From an uncultured Arcobacter sp. (GTDB lineage Bacteria > Campylobacterota > Campylobacteria > Campylobacterales > Arcobacteraceae), in NCBI GenBank assembly GCA_913062735.1, contig CAJXWI010000004.1, forward strand, positions 1 to 20,113: DNA of 20,113 nt, written 5' to 3'. Both the position numbers and the translations under genes were made by a program. The notes beneath the pieces are model-generated. The model did not search any database, was not told where the DNA came from, and saw nothing but the letters and a program-made list of their open reading frames with translations. Below, one piece after another: positions 1 to 7,802 of this stretch (position 1 is its first letter; each line of letters begins with the position of its first letter).

Positions 1-924
1 TTAAGTTTTAATTTTAATTATAAAGAAACATCAGCTAAGTTTTTAGTAGAAGTAAAAGATTTGGCTTTTGGATATACGCTAGATAATACATTATTTAAAA
101 ATATCACCTTAGCGCTTTCAAAAGGTGAAACTATTGGAATTATTGGAAAAAATGGTAAAGGTAAATCTACTCTCTTAAATGTAATTGCTGGCGAATTACA
201 AGCCCAAAGTGGAAGTACTACTTTTCATCCCTCATGTAACTTTGGACATTTTGGACAAACAAATATTTCTCACCTTAATGCAAAAAATACAATTATGGAA
301 GAAATTTACTCTGTAAATCATAAACTTCCAGAGTCACTTATAAGAAGTATTTGTGGGATTATGATGTTTGGTGGAGACAATGCAAAGAAAAAAATCTCAC
401 TTCTTTCAGGAGGTGAAAAATCAAGAGTAATGTTAGCAAAAATCATTGCAAAAGATGTAAACCTTTTATTTCTTGATGAGCCTACAAATCACTTAGATAT
501 TGATTCAATAGATTCTTTAACTAAAGCAATAAAAGCTTTTAAAGGTTCTTGTATGATTGTAACGCATAGTGAAGAGTTATTAAGAGCTGTTTGTGATAAA
601 TTGATTGTTTTTACAAATGAGGGCGCTACTTATTTTAATGGAAACTATAATGAGTTTTTAAGAAATGTTGGTTGGGAAGAAGAAGAAGGAAGTGAAAAGA
701 AAAAAATTGTAAAACCAAAAAGAAACAAAAAAGAGATTAAAAAACTAAGAGCCCTTCTTGTCACTGAAAAAAGTAAACTTGTATTTCCTATTAAACAAGA
801 AATAACCCAAATACAAGCGTTAAGTGCAGCAGACAAAGCTAAAAAACAAAGCAGATTAAAAGACTTAGAAAATGACTTAGAAAAATTAAATACAGAGTTT
901 GAACAAAAACTAAATGATGTTTAA
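1..924 (+). CDS. ABC-F family ATPase, C-terminal part (5' end outside window)
   Basis: The reading frame is open from base 1, so this is the 3' part of a longer gene. It holds the second ATP-binding domain of an ABC-F protein: Walker A GKNGKGKST at residues 49-57 of the visible part, signature LSGGE at 135-139, Walker B ending FLDEPTNHLD with the acidic pair at 159-160, and the switch histidine in IVTHS. A lysine-rich, probably coiled-coil C-terminal tail follows (about residues 245-307). ABC-F proteins have no membrane domain and act on ribosomes, either in translation control or antibiotic protection. The tail recalls Uup/YheS-type housekeeping members, but the missing N-terminal half prevents a subgroup call. 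A TTG at 61 could be read as a start, but the upstream residues (LSFNFNYKETSAKFLVEVKD) match the usual strand before the second domain, so it is internal. Confidence 0.92.
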   Translation, partial: LSFNFNYKETSAKFLVEVKDLAFGYTLDNTLFKNITLALSKGETIGIIGKNGKGKSTLLNVIAGELQAQSGSTTFHPSCNFGHFGQTNISHLNAKNTIMEEIYSVNHKLPESLIRSICGIMMFGGDNAKKKISLLSGGEKSRVMLAKIIAKDVNLLFLDEPTNHLDIDSIDSLTKAIKAFKGSCMIVTHSEELLRAVCDKLIVFTNEGATYFNGNYNEFLRNVGWEEEEGSEKKKIVKPKRNKKEIKKLRALLVTEKSKLVFPIKQEITQIQALSAADKAKKQSRLKDLENDLEKLNTEFEQKLNDV

Positions 925-953
925 TTAGAATTTAGCACTTAAGAGGGACTGTT

Positions 954-968
954 GTCACCTTAGGTGAT
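954..968. repeat. Short inverted repeat after ABC-F gene
   Basis: CACC at 956-959 and GGTG at 963-966 form a stem around TTA, extendable by an A-T and a G-T pair. No T-run follows, so it is not a convincing intrinsic terminator. It lies between the ABC-F stop and the Cache-EAL gene. Confidence 0.3.
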
Positions 969-1048
969 GTCTGTCTATAGTTTGTATGTTGAAAACAATT
1001 TACTATTAATATGTTATGCTAATAAGCAAATAAATTATTGGACAGATT

Positions 1049-3082
1049 ATGTTTACAGAAAAAAATATTCCCAAACTTATATTCACTGTCCCTTTTATAG
1101 GGATTTTTATAGCTACACTACTCTTTACTTCTTTAATAATTGATAACGATTACGATGCATTAAAGAAAGAAACAAAAGAGATTAGAGAAAATTATATATT
1201 GAATGAAAAACAAATCCTTAAGGGTAAAATACAAGAAGTCTTGAGTTTCATCGAACATTCATCTTTTAAAAATGATCAAAATTTATTAAAAAAGAGTACT
1301 TTAAATTATATTGAAAATATAATTGCACAAGATAATGGCTACATCTATATTTTAAATGACAAGAGCACTATACTTTCACACCCTGTCTTAAAAAAAGGCT
1401 TTAATGCTTCCCAATTAAAGGATGTGAATGGACTAAGCATTGCAGATACATTAATAAAAGCGGGAAAGGAAAATCCTAAGGGCAGTTACATATCTTATTT
1501 TTGGACAAAACCAGGAGAAACCGTTCAAAAAGAAAAAACTGCCTATATTTATTATATAAAAGAGTGGAATTGGATAATTGCAATTGGTGGATACATGGAT
1601 GTTGTTGAACAACGTATACTTGATAAAACACAGCATAAAAATGATTTACTTCAAGAGAATATAAACTATACTCTTGCCGTATCCCTTGCGCTTACTCTAT
1701 GTGTTTTTCTATTCTCTTTTTTCTTTTCAAGATCGATTAATGGAATTTTTATAAATTATAAAAAAGAAGTAGAAATAAAAGAAGAAGAACTAAAAAGCCT
1801 AAACCTTGTTTTGCAAAACAGAGCAGATGATGAAGTTCTTAAAAGATATAAAAAAGAAGAAGAACTTGAAATTGCATACAAAGAGGTGATAACAGGACTT
1901 CCCAATAGAATGAAGCTGGTTCATACTTTAAAACAAAAAAATTCTCCTAAACTGGCCTTATTAAATATTGACAGATTTACGGATATAAATCATTGTTATT
2001 CAAGTGAAATAGCGGACAGACTTCTTTTTTTAATGGCACAATTACTTGTAAAATTATTTAAAGGCAAAAAAGAGATATTTATATTCAAATTACCAGTTGA
2101 TGAATTTGGAATATATACAAGCTCAAAAGAGATCTCAGATAAAGTGTTTTTGGACTTATGTGATTTAGCTATTGAAGAAATAGAAAAAGAGCCTTTTATT
2201 ATAGAAAAGAACAATATTATTGTTTCTATTACTTCAGGAGTTTCACTAACAAATGACAAAGTTTTAATTAATGCAAATACTGCACTTAAAATTGCAAAAA
2301 ACAAAAAACAAAGACTTTTTGTCTATAGAAAAGAAGATAATGTAGAAGTAAACTACCAAAATAATGTAAAATGGACACAAATATTAAAAGATGCCATTTC
2401 CAATAATAGAATACTTGTTTTTATACAGCCCATAATTAACAACAATAATCCCTTGGATGAAAAGTATGAATGTCTTATTCGTTTGAAGAATGAAAATGGT
2501 GAGATAATATCTCCTTTTCATTTCTTAGAACTCTCTAAGAAACTAAAGTTATACCACCAGTTAACAAGAATTGTAATAGAAAAATCTTTTGAGTATTTTA
2601 AAGACTCAAAAGCTGAGTTTTCTATAAATCTTACCCTTGATGACATTATGAATAAAGAGACTATTGCTTTTATTCATAAGAAACTGGAAAATCGCGATAT
2701 TGCAAAACGTGTGATTTTTGAAATTGTAGAGAGTGAAGGAATAGATAACTTTGAAGAGGTTTCTTTATTTATTAAAGAAATGAAAGCCGTGGGTTGTAAG
2801 ATTGCTATTGATGACTTTGGAACAGGATATTCTAATTTTGAATACCTGATGAAACTTAATGTTGATTTCATTAAAATTGATGGGTCTTTTATTAAAAATA
2901 TTGATATGTGTGAACAATCTTTACTTATCGCTGAACTTATTATTACGTTTGCAAAAAAACAAAATATAAAGACAGTAGCTGAGTTTGTTCATTCTAAAAG
3001 TGTCTTAGAAAAGGTAAAAGAATTAGGTATCACTTATTCTCAAGGTTTTTATTTAGGAGAACCTAAATCAATAGAGATTTAG
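1049..3082 (+). CDS. Cache-GGDEF(degenerate)-EAL c-di-GMP phosphodiesterase
   Basis: This 677-residue inner-membrane signalling protein is predicted to hydrolyse cyclic di-GMP in response to an extracytoplasmic ligand. A first membrane helix (about 9-31) is followed by a periplasmic Cache-type domain (about 35-200, with the typical FWTKPG...WNWIIAIGGYMD stretch), a second helix (about 207-229), a short helical linker, a GGDEF-like domain (about 280-428) and an EAL domain (about 440-675). The cyclase motif reads PVDEF (349-353) instead of GGDEF, so cyclase activity is very unlikely. The EAL domain keeps the ExLxR motif (E474-R478), N527, E558, D588-D589 in DDFGTGYS, K609, E645 and Q665, which is the usual catalytic set. 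The ATG has a weak GGA element 6 nt upstream. The gene appears monocistronic. The degenerate GGDEF domain may be a regulatory GTP-binding module, but this is inferred. Confidence 0.92.
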   Translation: MFTEKNIPKLIFTVPFIGIFIATLLFTSLIIDNDYDALKKETKEIRENYILNEKQILKGKIQEVLSFIEHSSFKNDQNLLKKSTLNYIENIIAQDNGYIYILNDKSTILSHPVLKKGFNASQLKDVNGLSIADTLIKAGKENPKGSYISYFWTKPGETVQKEKTAYIYYIKEWNWIIAIGGYMDVVEQRILDKTQHKNDLLQENINYTLAVSLALTLCVFLFSFFFSRSINGIFINYKKEVEIKEEELKSLNLVLQNRADDEVLKRYKKEEELEIAYKEVITGLPNRMKLVHTLKQKNSPKLALLNIDRFTDINHCYSSEIADRLLFLMAQLLVKLFKGKKEIFIFKLPVDEFGIYTSSKEISDKVFLDLCDLAIEEIEKEPFIIEKNNIIVSITSGVSLTNDKVLINANTALKIAKNKKQRLFVYRKEDNVEVNYQNNVKWTQILKDAISNNRILVFIQPIINNNNPLDEKYECLIRLKNENGEIISPFHFLELSKKLKLYHQLTRIVIEKSFEYFKDSKAEFSINLTLDDIMNKETIAFIHKKLENRDIAKRVIFEIVESEGIDNFEEVSLFIKEMKAVGCKIAIDDFGTGYSNFEYLMKLNVDFIKIDGSFIKNIDMCEQSLLIAELIITFAKKQNIKTVAEFVHSKSVLEKVKELGITYSQGFYLGEPKSIEI

Positions 3083-3291
3083 TTTTTTTAAATAGCTTTC
3101 TTATTTTAAAATGATAGAAAATCAAACAGAGTAAATTTCATACAAGCCAATATTTTTAATTAACGACAATTACTTCAATAATTAATAAAGTCATCAAAGT
3201 ATAAAAAACAATTTAACTATTAATAGAAAGTATTTTGTTAAATTATAGAATGTTATCTTAAACTACATATCTTTGGGTGAAAAGGAAAAGC

Positions 3292-3591
3292 ATGATAAAA
3301 CATATTTTATTAATAGAGTTTAAAGATTTTGTTAGTTTAGAGGAATTAAGTGAGTTAAGACTAATATTTGAAAGTATTCCAAATAAAATAGAAGGTGTCA
3401 CAAATGTTGAGTGGGGCACTAACAATAGTCCAGAAAATTTAAATAAAAACTATACTCATAGTATTGTAATGAGTTTTAAAGATGACAAATGCAGAGAAAA
3501 CTATTTCCCACATCCTGAACATGAACGTTTAAAAGAAGTATTTTTACCTATGATTGAGGACATACTTGTTTTTGATTATTTGCTTTCCTAA
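3292..3591 (+). CDS. Dabb-family (stress-responsive alpha/beta barrel) protein
   Basis: This 99-residue protein fits the Dabb family of ferredoxin-like alpha/beta-barrel dimers. It starts with the family-like 'MIKHILLIEFKD', has NYTHSIVMSF in the middle (53-62), then YFPHPEHERL (71-80) and ends LVFDYLL. Family members include stress-induced proteins and some enzymes or monooxygenase-like proteins, so no specific reaction can be assigned. I chose the ATG at 3292 because AAGGA (3282-3286) sits 5 nt upstream and the sequence then begins at the conserved first strand. A GTG at 3277 would add five residues and has no ribosome site. It is convergent with the PepSY gene downstream and looks monocistronic. 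Confidence 0.85.
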   Translation: MIKHILLIEFKDFVSLEELSELRLIFESIPNKIEGVTNVEWGTNNSPENLNKNYTHSIVMSFKDDKCRENYFPHPEHERLKEVFLPMIEDILVFDYLLS

Positions 3592-3707
3592 GATAGATTG
3601 ATTAAAATATATTAAAATTACACCTTTAGAGAAAAAAGCTTCATTAAACATTTCATTTGAATAAAGGAGTGTTATTTTCCCTAAAGGAGCTAATGTTGTT
3701 CGCTTAT

Positions 3708-4253
3708 TTAAACTGTAATTTTTTCTTTCTTTTCTTTTTTTTCTTTTTTCTTTTTTCGTCCTAATTTAGCAGGCAATAGTTTTAAGAATAAATATAAACC
3801 GGTTAATGACATTATCAACATAATAATTGCGGATGGCAAAAAAATACCTAGTTTTGCATTGTCATGAAACCATGACCCATCATGCAATGATTCAAAAAAA
3901 TCTGATCTTCTATAGTTAACTGCTAGTACTTCTCCTGTTTTATTATGAATTTGAATTTCCCAAGAACTTTTTGCTCTAATTTTTGTTATTCCTTTTCCTG
4001 GTCTAACATCAAGTAATTTAATATCTTTCCAAGACTTAATACCAACTTCTTCTACGCTCATTGCAGCTTTTAGTATTTGATCAAAACTCAGAGTTAACTC
4101 TCTGTATTTTGTTTTCACTGTTTTTGGTTGTATCCATGTAAACTCTTTTTTTACTTGTAAAAATATTCCACTAACTAATACAATTAGAAAGGGAATAATT
4201 ATTATAGAAGAACCCCAATAATGTATTTTGGTATTAATCTTTTTGTAATTCAT
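3708..4253 (-). CDS. PepSY-associated transmembrane protein, single unit
   Basis: This is a 181-residue membrane protein with one PepSY-TM unit: a helix at about 12-33, a periplasmic PepSY-like region (about 45-118), then a helix at about 135-160. H11 lies at the start of the first helix and H124 sits in an LHDG motif before the second. The protein aligns by eye with both halves of the 374-residue protein at 13261 (shared patterns: 'GIKSWKDI', 'TGEV', 'LHxG'). In the family, such histidines are associated with heme b binding in ferric-siderophore or iron reductases; that role is inferred here. The C-terminus is very lysine-rich (about 166-178) and encoded by a homopurine tract. ATG at 4253 has AAGG 6 nt upstream (4260-4263); a TTG at 4277 is a weaker alternative. 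Confidence 0.85.
   Translation of the reverse strand: MNYKKINTKIHYWGSSIIIIPFLIVLVSGIFLQVKKEFTWIQPKTVKTKYRELTLSFDQILKAAMSVEEVGIKSWKDIKLLDVRPGKGITKIRAKSSWEIQIHNKTGEVLAVNYRRSDFFESLHDGSWFHDNAKLGIFLPSAIIMLIMSLTGLYLFLKLLPAKLGRKKKKEKKEKKEKITV
3719..3757. repeat. Homopyrimidine/homopurine tract at the end of the PepSY gene
   Basis: There are 39 bases of only C and T on the plus strand (purines on the coding strand), with T-runs up to eight. They encode the lysine/glutamate-rich tail. A comparable purine tract closes the related gene at 13261, so this is a shared feature of the two paralogues and a possible slippage site. Confidence 0.6.
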
Positions 4254-4663
4254 TTTTTTCCTTAAGTTTAAAATCAAAAAGGAGTTTACCCATAAAAACT
4301 TAAATTAATAATAATTTTAATAACTAAAATCAATATTATTAAAAACTTTAGACATTATTTAATGATTTTTTTGATTTAACCTGTCTATTCTTGGTGAAGC
4401 TATTGATTTCTTTTTATTTTGAGTTTTTTTAGATGATAAAATTTTAGAGCTAGAAAATACGCTTTTTTTATAGATAAAATAAAAGACGAATACTCTTTTA
4501 TCTTTTAATCATGTCATTATTTAGCGTTTAATAAAATTAAAACACTAGCTACTAAAACAAAAAAACAACTATTTTATTCATTTTTTTATAGGCTGAATTC
4601 AGCGTTTTTTTGTATTTATATATAAGATACTTACTTCTTCTTATGTACTAAAGGGAGTTTATT
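4254..4663. other. Gene-free AT-rich region with small palindromes
   Basis: No supported gene is seen between the PepSY gene and the EamA gene. It holds an AT-rich inverted repeat (4305-4313 with 4334-4342) upstream of the PepSY start, a 7-bp AT-rich hairpin near 4483-4503, and the palindrome GCTGAATTCAGC (4592-4603) followed on the plus strand by seven T. The last is terminator-like in the plus direction, but no plus-strand gene precedes it nearby. The PepSY promoter should lie in 4265-4350; I cannot pick a clear -10/-35 pair. Confidence 0.5.
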
Positions 4664-5542
4664 TTATTTTTTGCTTTGGCTTTTAACCACAAATACAACT
4701 CCCACTACAGTAAGAACTGAGCCAATAATGGCCAATATTCCTAAGCGTTCATCAAAAAGTATCCAAGATTGAATAACAGCAGCTGGAGGCACTAAGTAAA
4801 AATAGCTGGTTACTTTAGCTACTTCTCCTTCTTTTATCATATACAATAATAATAAAACAGCAAAGACAGATAAACCGATGATTAACCAAGCCATTGCTAT
4901 GAATAACTCGGTGGTGTAAACAACAATTTGTTTTTCCATGCTAAATGTTATTAATGCAACTATAATAATTGCACCTATATATTGATAAAAAGATCCAGTT
5001 AATAATGAAACATTGCTGGCTAGTTTTTTTTGCAATACCGTACCTAAAGAAATACAAAGAAGAGCAATAAAACAGCTAAGTAAACCTAGTGCATTCATAT
5101 TTTGTGTATCGATACTTGCATTCTCAAGTATGACTAAAGAGACACCAATGAAGCCTAATAATAAACCAATAGATTGTTTAGCATTTAAAGATTGATTTAA
5201 GAATAAATATCCAATTACGCTTGTCACAATGGGTTGCATTCCTACAATAATAGCTGTTATTCCAGCCGGAACTCCTAGTTTTATTGCAAAAAAAACTCCA
5301 CCTAAATAGCCTCCATGAATTAATGTACCAATGAATATTTGCTGCAAACTTTTTGTTTGATTTAACCATTTTGCTTTATAAATATTAATTAAAATTAAAA
5401 AAATAAGAATAACGAAACAAAAACGTATAAAGAGCATAAAAAAAGGCTCTATATAGGGTAGGCCATATTTAGCACCAATAAAGCCAGTACTCCATAACCA
5501 TACGAATAAAAAAGGGGCTATTTTGGTTAAATTTAAAGACAT
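4664..5542 (-). CDS. EamA/DMT-family transporter
   Basis: This 292-residue polytopic inner-membrane protein is built almost entirely of hydrophobic segments, about ten helices, arranged as two EamA repeats (roughly residues 5-140 and 150-290). The opening 'FVWLWSTGFIGAKYG' and the 'IGFIGVSLVILE'-like end of the first repeat are typical of drug/metabolite transporter permeases, which export amino acids, metabolites or drugs by proton exchange. The substrate cannot be read from sequence. ATG at 5542 is chosen because GAAGGA (5549-5554) lies 6 nt upstream; a TTG at 5560 would add six residues. It is divergent from the TetR gene at 5852, so it could be part of that regulator's stress cluster, but no matching operator is seen next to it. 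Confidence 0.9.
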   Translation of the reverse strand: MSLNLTKIAPFLFVWLWSTGFIGAKYGLPYIEPFFMLFIRFCFVILIFLILINIYKAKWLNQTKSLQQIFIGTLIHGGYLGGVFFAIKLGVPAGITAIIVGMQPIVTSVIGYLFLNQSLNAKQSIGLLLGFIGVSLVILENASIDTQNMNALGLLSCFIALLCISLGTVLQKKLASNVSLLTGSFYQYIGAIIIVALITFSMEKQIVVYTTELFIAMAWLIIGLSVFAVLLLLYMIKEGEVAKVTSYFYLVPPAAVIQSWILFDERLGILAIIGSVLTVVGVVFVVKSQSKK

Positions 5543-5740
5543 AAGTAATCCTTCTTTCAAACTGCTATTTTATTGGCACATAATACATTTATATTAATAA
5601 AATTCCACCCTATAATTAATCTGAATTTTAAATTAGCGCGTAGGTATTTATTTATTGAAACAGTACTTTTACTTCAAAAACAATAGCCCTGTCTCTTTTT
5701 ACTTTTTTTGGAAAATATTTATAGAAGCAGATGTATTTCT

Positions 5741-5783
5741 TCACTCATAAGCTGCAAAATGTTTTGCATAATATAATGAGTGA
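5741..5783. repeat. Nested inverted repeats upstream of the TetR gene
   Basis: The outer arms TCACTCAT (5741-5748) and ATGAGTGA (5776-5783) are perfect complements. Inside them lies the 14-bp palindrome GCAAAATGTTTTGC (5754-5767). It could be a regulator binding site or a hairpin between the two divergent genes. It differs in sequence from the OYE operator. Confidence 0.5.
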
Positions 5784-5794
5784 GCTGCTCCTAA

Positions 5795-5824
5795 TTGCCT
5801 AAATTTAAGTATAATTAGTATAAT
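5795..5824 (+). promoter_or_regulatory. Putative sigma70 promoter of the TetR gene
   Basis: TTGCCT (5795-5800) is separated by 18 bases from a perfect TATAAT (5819-5824), giving a transcript start near 5831 and a leader of about 20 bases. A second TATAAT at 5810-5815 has no good -35. The high AT content makes chance matches possible. Confidence 0.4.
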
Positions 5825-5851
5825 TAAAGCTTGGAATTTAGAGGTAAGAAT

Positions 5852-6469
5852 ATGAATATAAATAAATCTACAACACCTAAGAGTGTGAGAGGACGACCAA
5901 AAACGTTAGACTGTAAAGAAACTGTAGATATCGCTATGCTTGAATATTGGCTGGATGAACAAAACAGTATTTCTTTAAATGAAATTTGCAGACGTGTAAA
6001 GGTTTCTAAACCAGGAATTTATAGAGAATTTGGAAATGAGGATGGTTTACTTGAAGCGGTACTTTTAAAATATGAAAAAGATGTTTCATCTTCTTTATTA
6101 GAAATATTGACACTTAATGAAAATTTTAAAGAAATACTTGAAAAAATAGCAGTTTATGTAACGTCGAAAAAAGAAGACAAAAAATCCGCAAAGGGTTGTC
6201 TTTTGGTAAAATTACAAGATTCAAAAATTAATATGGGACCAAAAACACAAAAGCAAATTCTTTCAATGCAAAATAAGTTTTTGCAAGCTTATGAAGAATG
6301 TATTTTAAATGCAAAAGAAAAAGGTCAACTACAAAAAAATATTACAACAGAACTCGCAGTTGATTATCTTAATACTCAAATTAATAATGCTGCTTCTTTA
6401 CTTATGCAAGGAAAAGAAGAGAAAAAGGTCAAAGAAATGTTGCTCTTGTCTTTTTCTATTCTTACGTAA
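5852..6469 (+). CDS. TetR/AcrR-family transcriptional regulator
   Basis: This 205-residue protein has a TetR-type helix-turn-helix at about residues 40-62 (SLNEICRRVKVSKPGIYREF), a positively charged N-terminal arm containing RGRP, and an all-helical ligand domain. The protein is expected to repress nearby stress genes until a ligand binds. Four cysteines are present (C21, C46, C116, C150); C116 is in a KGC motif. Thiol-modified TetR regulators such as NemR control old yellow enzymes, so a redox or electrophile switch is possible, but inferred. The ATG at 5852 has GAGG (5841-5844) 7 nt upstream; a TTG at 5831 is unlikely. It is convergent with the OYE gene, the two stops being 3 bases apart, and a palindromic operator sits over the OYE promoter. 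Confidence 0.88.
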   Translation: MNINKSTTPKSVRGRPKTLDCKETVDIAMLEYWLDEQNSISLNEICRRVKVSKPGIYREFGNEDGLLEAVLLKYEKDVSSSLLEILTLNENFKEILEKIAVYVTSKKEDKKSAKGCLLVKLQDSKINMGPKTQKQILSMQNKFLQAYEECILNAKEKGQLQKNITTELAVDYLNTQINNAASLLMQGKEEKKVKEMLLLSFSILT

Positions 6470-6472
6470 AAC

Positions 6473-7516
6473 TTAAACTAGTTCGTTTAACATTTCTTCT
6501 TGATACTCTATAACTTCTATGCCATTTTTAATTTTATGCATATAATCAGGGTTTGCAATAAAAGGACGTCCTATAGCTATTAAGTCGAAAGCTTTTTCAT
6601 TGATGGAATCTTTGGCGCTGTTATAAGTATAGGCTCCAACACCTACTAATGTTCCATTGTATCCTTCTCTTAAGTATTCAGAAAAATTTTTTCCTTCTAA
6701 AGAATCAAAACGCATAGAATCATCAAAAATTCCAGCATGTAAATAAACTAAGTTTTTGTCTTGCAATGCATATAACAAATAATCAAAAACAGCTTTATCT
6801 CGTTTATCTTCCTTCATATTAAAATATCCTGCTGGACTTAATCGTAAAGCTGTTCTATGTGAACCAATAGCATCAATAACTGCATCAACTACTTCCATCG
6901 CAAAACGTGACATATTTTTAGGTGTTTGTCCATATTCATCTTTTCTTATATTGGCTTCGTGGTGTAAAAACTGATCAATTAAGTAACCATTTGTTCCGTG
7001 AATCTCAACCCCATCAAAACCTGCTTCAATGGCATTTTTAGCAGCTTGTGCATAATCTTCAACCAAGGTTTTAATCTCTTGGATATTAAGAGCTTTTGGA
7101 GTTTGATAGCTTAACTCTCTCATTCTAGGAACAGAACCTTCTGTTGAAACTGCAGATGGTGCTAAAACATCGCTATTTGTAAAAAATGGATGTGCTACAC
7201 GGCCTACATGCCAAATTTGAGCAAATATTTTACCACCATTTTTATGAACAGCATCAGTAATATTTTTCCAAGCTTTTATTTGTGCTTTTGAGTATATACC
7301 TGGAGTATTTGGATAACCTTGTCCATCCGCTCTAATAATAGTTGCTTCAGAAATAATTAGACCTGCATCTGCACGTTTTGCATAATAATCTGCCATAGCT
7401 TGAGTAGGAACCAAATCATCATCTGCCATGCAACGTGTTAATGGGGCCATTAGTACACGGTTTTTTAATTCAATTGTATTATTTAGTTTAAAAGGGTTAA
7501 ATAAATTTATTTTCAA
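6473..7516 (-). CDS. Old yellow enzyme family FMN ene-reductase
   Basis: This is a cytosolic FMN-dependent NAD(P)H reductase of activated alkenes, nitroesters and N-ethylmaleimide-like electrophiles, with about the usual family length (347 or 360 residues). Numbered from the ATG at 7555, it shows ELKNRVLMAPLTR (29-41), FAQIWHVGR (111-119), the catalytic HGTNGYL with H186, N189 and Y191, the flavin-contacting arginine in LRLSP (238), and the C-terminal phosphate-binding AIGRPFIANPDY (327-338). The His/Asn pair marks a classical OYE/NemA-type rather than a YqjM-type enzyme. I favour the TTG at 7516: AAGGA (7524-7528) lies 7 nt upstream and the protein then begins MKINLFNPFKLNN, the normal family N-terminus. 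The ATG at 7555 adds 13 residues and lacks a clear ribosome site. Confidence 0.93.
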   Translation of the reverse strand: MKINLFNPFKLNNTIELKNRVLMAPLTRCMADDDLVPTQAMADYYAKRADAGLIISEATIIRADGQGYPNTPGIYSKAQIKAWKNITDAVHKNGGKIFAQIWHVGRVAHPFFTNSDVLAPSAVSTEGSVPRMRELSYQTPKALNIQEIKTLVEDYAQAAKNAIEAGFDGVEIHGTNGYLIDQFLHHEANIRKDEYGQTPKNMSRFAMEVVDAVIDAIGSHRTALRLSPAGYFNMKEDKRDKAVFDYLLYALQDKNLVYLHAGIFDDSMRFDSLEGKNFSEYLREGYNGTLVGVGAYTYNSAKDSINEKAFDLIAIGRPFIANPDYMHKIKNGIEVIEYQEEMLNELV

Positions 7517-7609
7517 AATAAGATCCTTGTTATTTTTGTTTAAGGCAAATGCCATATTCCATTTTTTAATTATTTCTAAGTAAGACTTTTTTTATTTAGT
7601 GTTTAATTA

Positions 7610-7625
7610 AATACCAGTTGGTATT
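7610..7625. promoter_or_regulatory. Palindromic operator over the OYE promoter
   Basis: ATACCAGTTGGTAT (7611-7624) has perfect 6-bp arms around GT, extendable by one A-T pair on each side. It overlaps the -10 box (7623-7628) and the predicted transcript start of the OYE gene, the position expected for a repressor site. The neighbouring TetR protein is the obvious candidate binder, by inference. Confidence 0.75.
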
Positions 7626-7651
7626 ATAACCTCAAAAAAATATTAAGTCAA
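7623..7651 (-). promoter_or_regulatory. Near-consensus sigma70 promoter of the OYE gene
   Basis: On the minus strand TTGACT (7651-7646) is followed after exactly 17 bases by TATAAT (7628-7623). The transcript start would be near 7616, inside the operator. It is the best-formed promoter in the window. Confidence 0.8.
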
Positions 7652-7732
7652 GTAAAATTTTCTTAGAGCTTAACTCATAAGTATAAAATGTATTTACTTT
7701 TTTACTTGATAAAGTTCTCAAAATTAACGTGA

Positions 7733-7738
7733 TATAAT
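7733..7738 (+). promoter_or_regulatory. Possible -10 element of the nitronate monooxygenase gene
   Basis: There is a TATAAT about 65 bases before the start codon. The sequence 17 bases upstream (TAAAGT) is a poor -35, so this is only a candidate. Confidence 0.3.
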
Positions 7739-7802
7739 TGATTTATAATAAAATAAATCAATTTTAGCTTGATAAATGACAGAATGTCAGTAAAGGTATA
7801 AA

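Larger units (their letters stand above)
5543..5851. other. Divergent intergenic region between EamA and TetR genes
   Basis: This is a 309-base regulatory region. It contains a nested inverted repeat (5741-5783) and a likely TetR-gene promoter (5795-5824). I see no clear EamA promoter and no copy of the operator found upstream of the OYE gene. Confidence 0.5.

Noticed and set aside
1996..2304. Minus-strand open frame of 102 codons inside the Cache-EAL gene
   Set aside because: The plus-strand frame encodes a clear GGDEF-like domain here; the antisense frame has no recognisable motif.
3210..3244. Inverted repeat AATTTAAC/GTTAAATT upstream of the Dabb gene
   Set aside because: It has short AT-rich arms 19 bases apart, which are expected by chance at this base composition.
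5597..5660. Search for a second copy of the OYE operator near the EamA and TetR genes
   Set aside because: Only a lone GGTAT half-site appears; no palindrome related to ATACCA-N2-TGGTAT was found.
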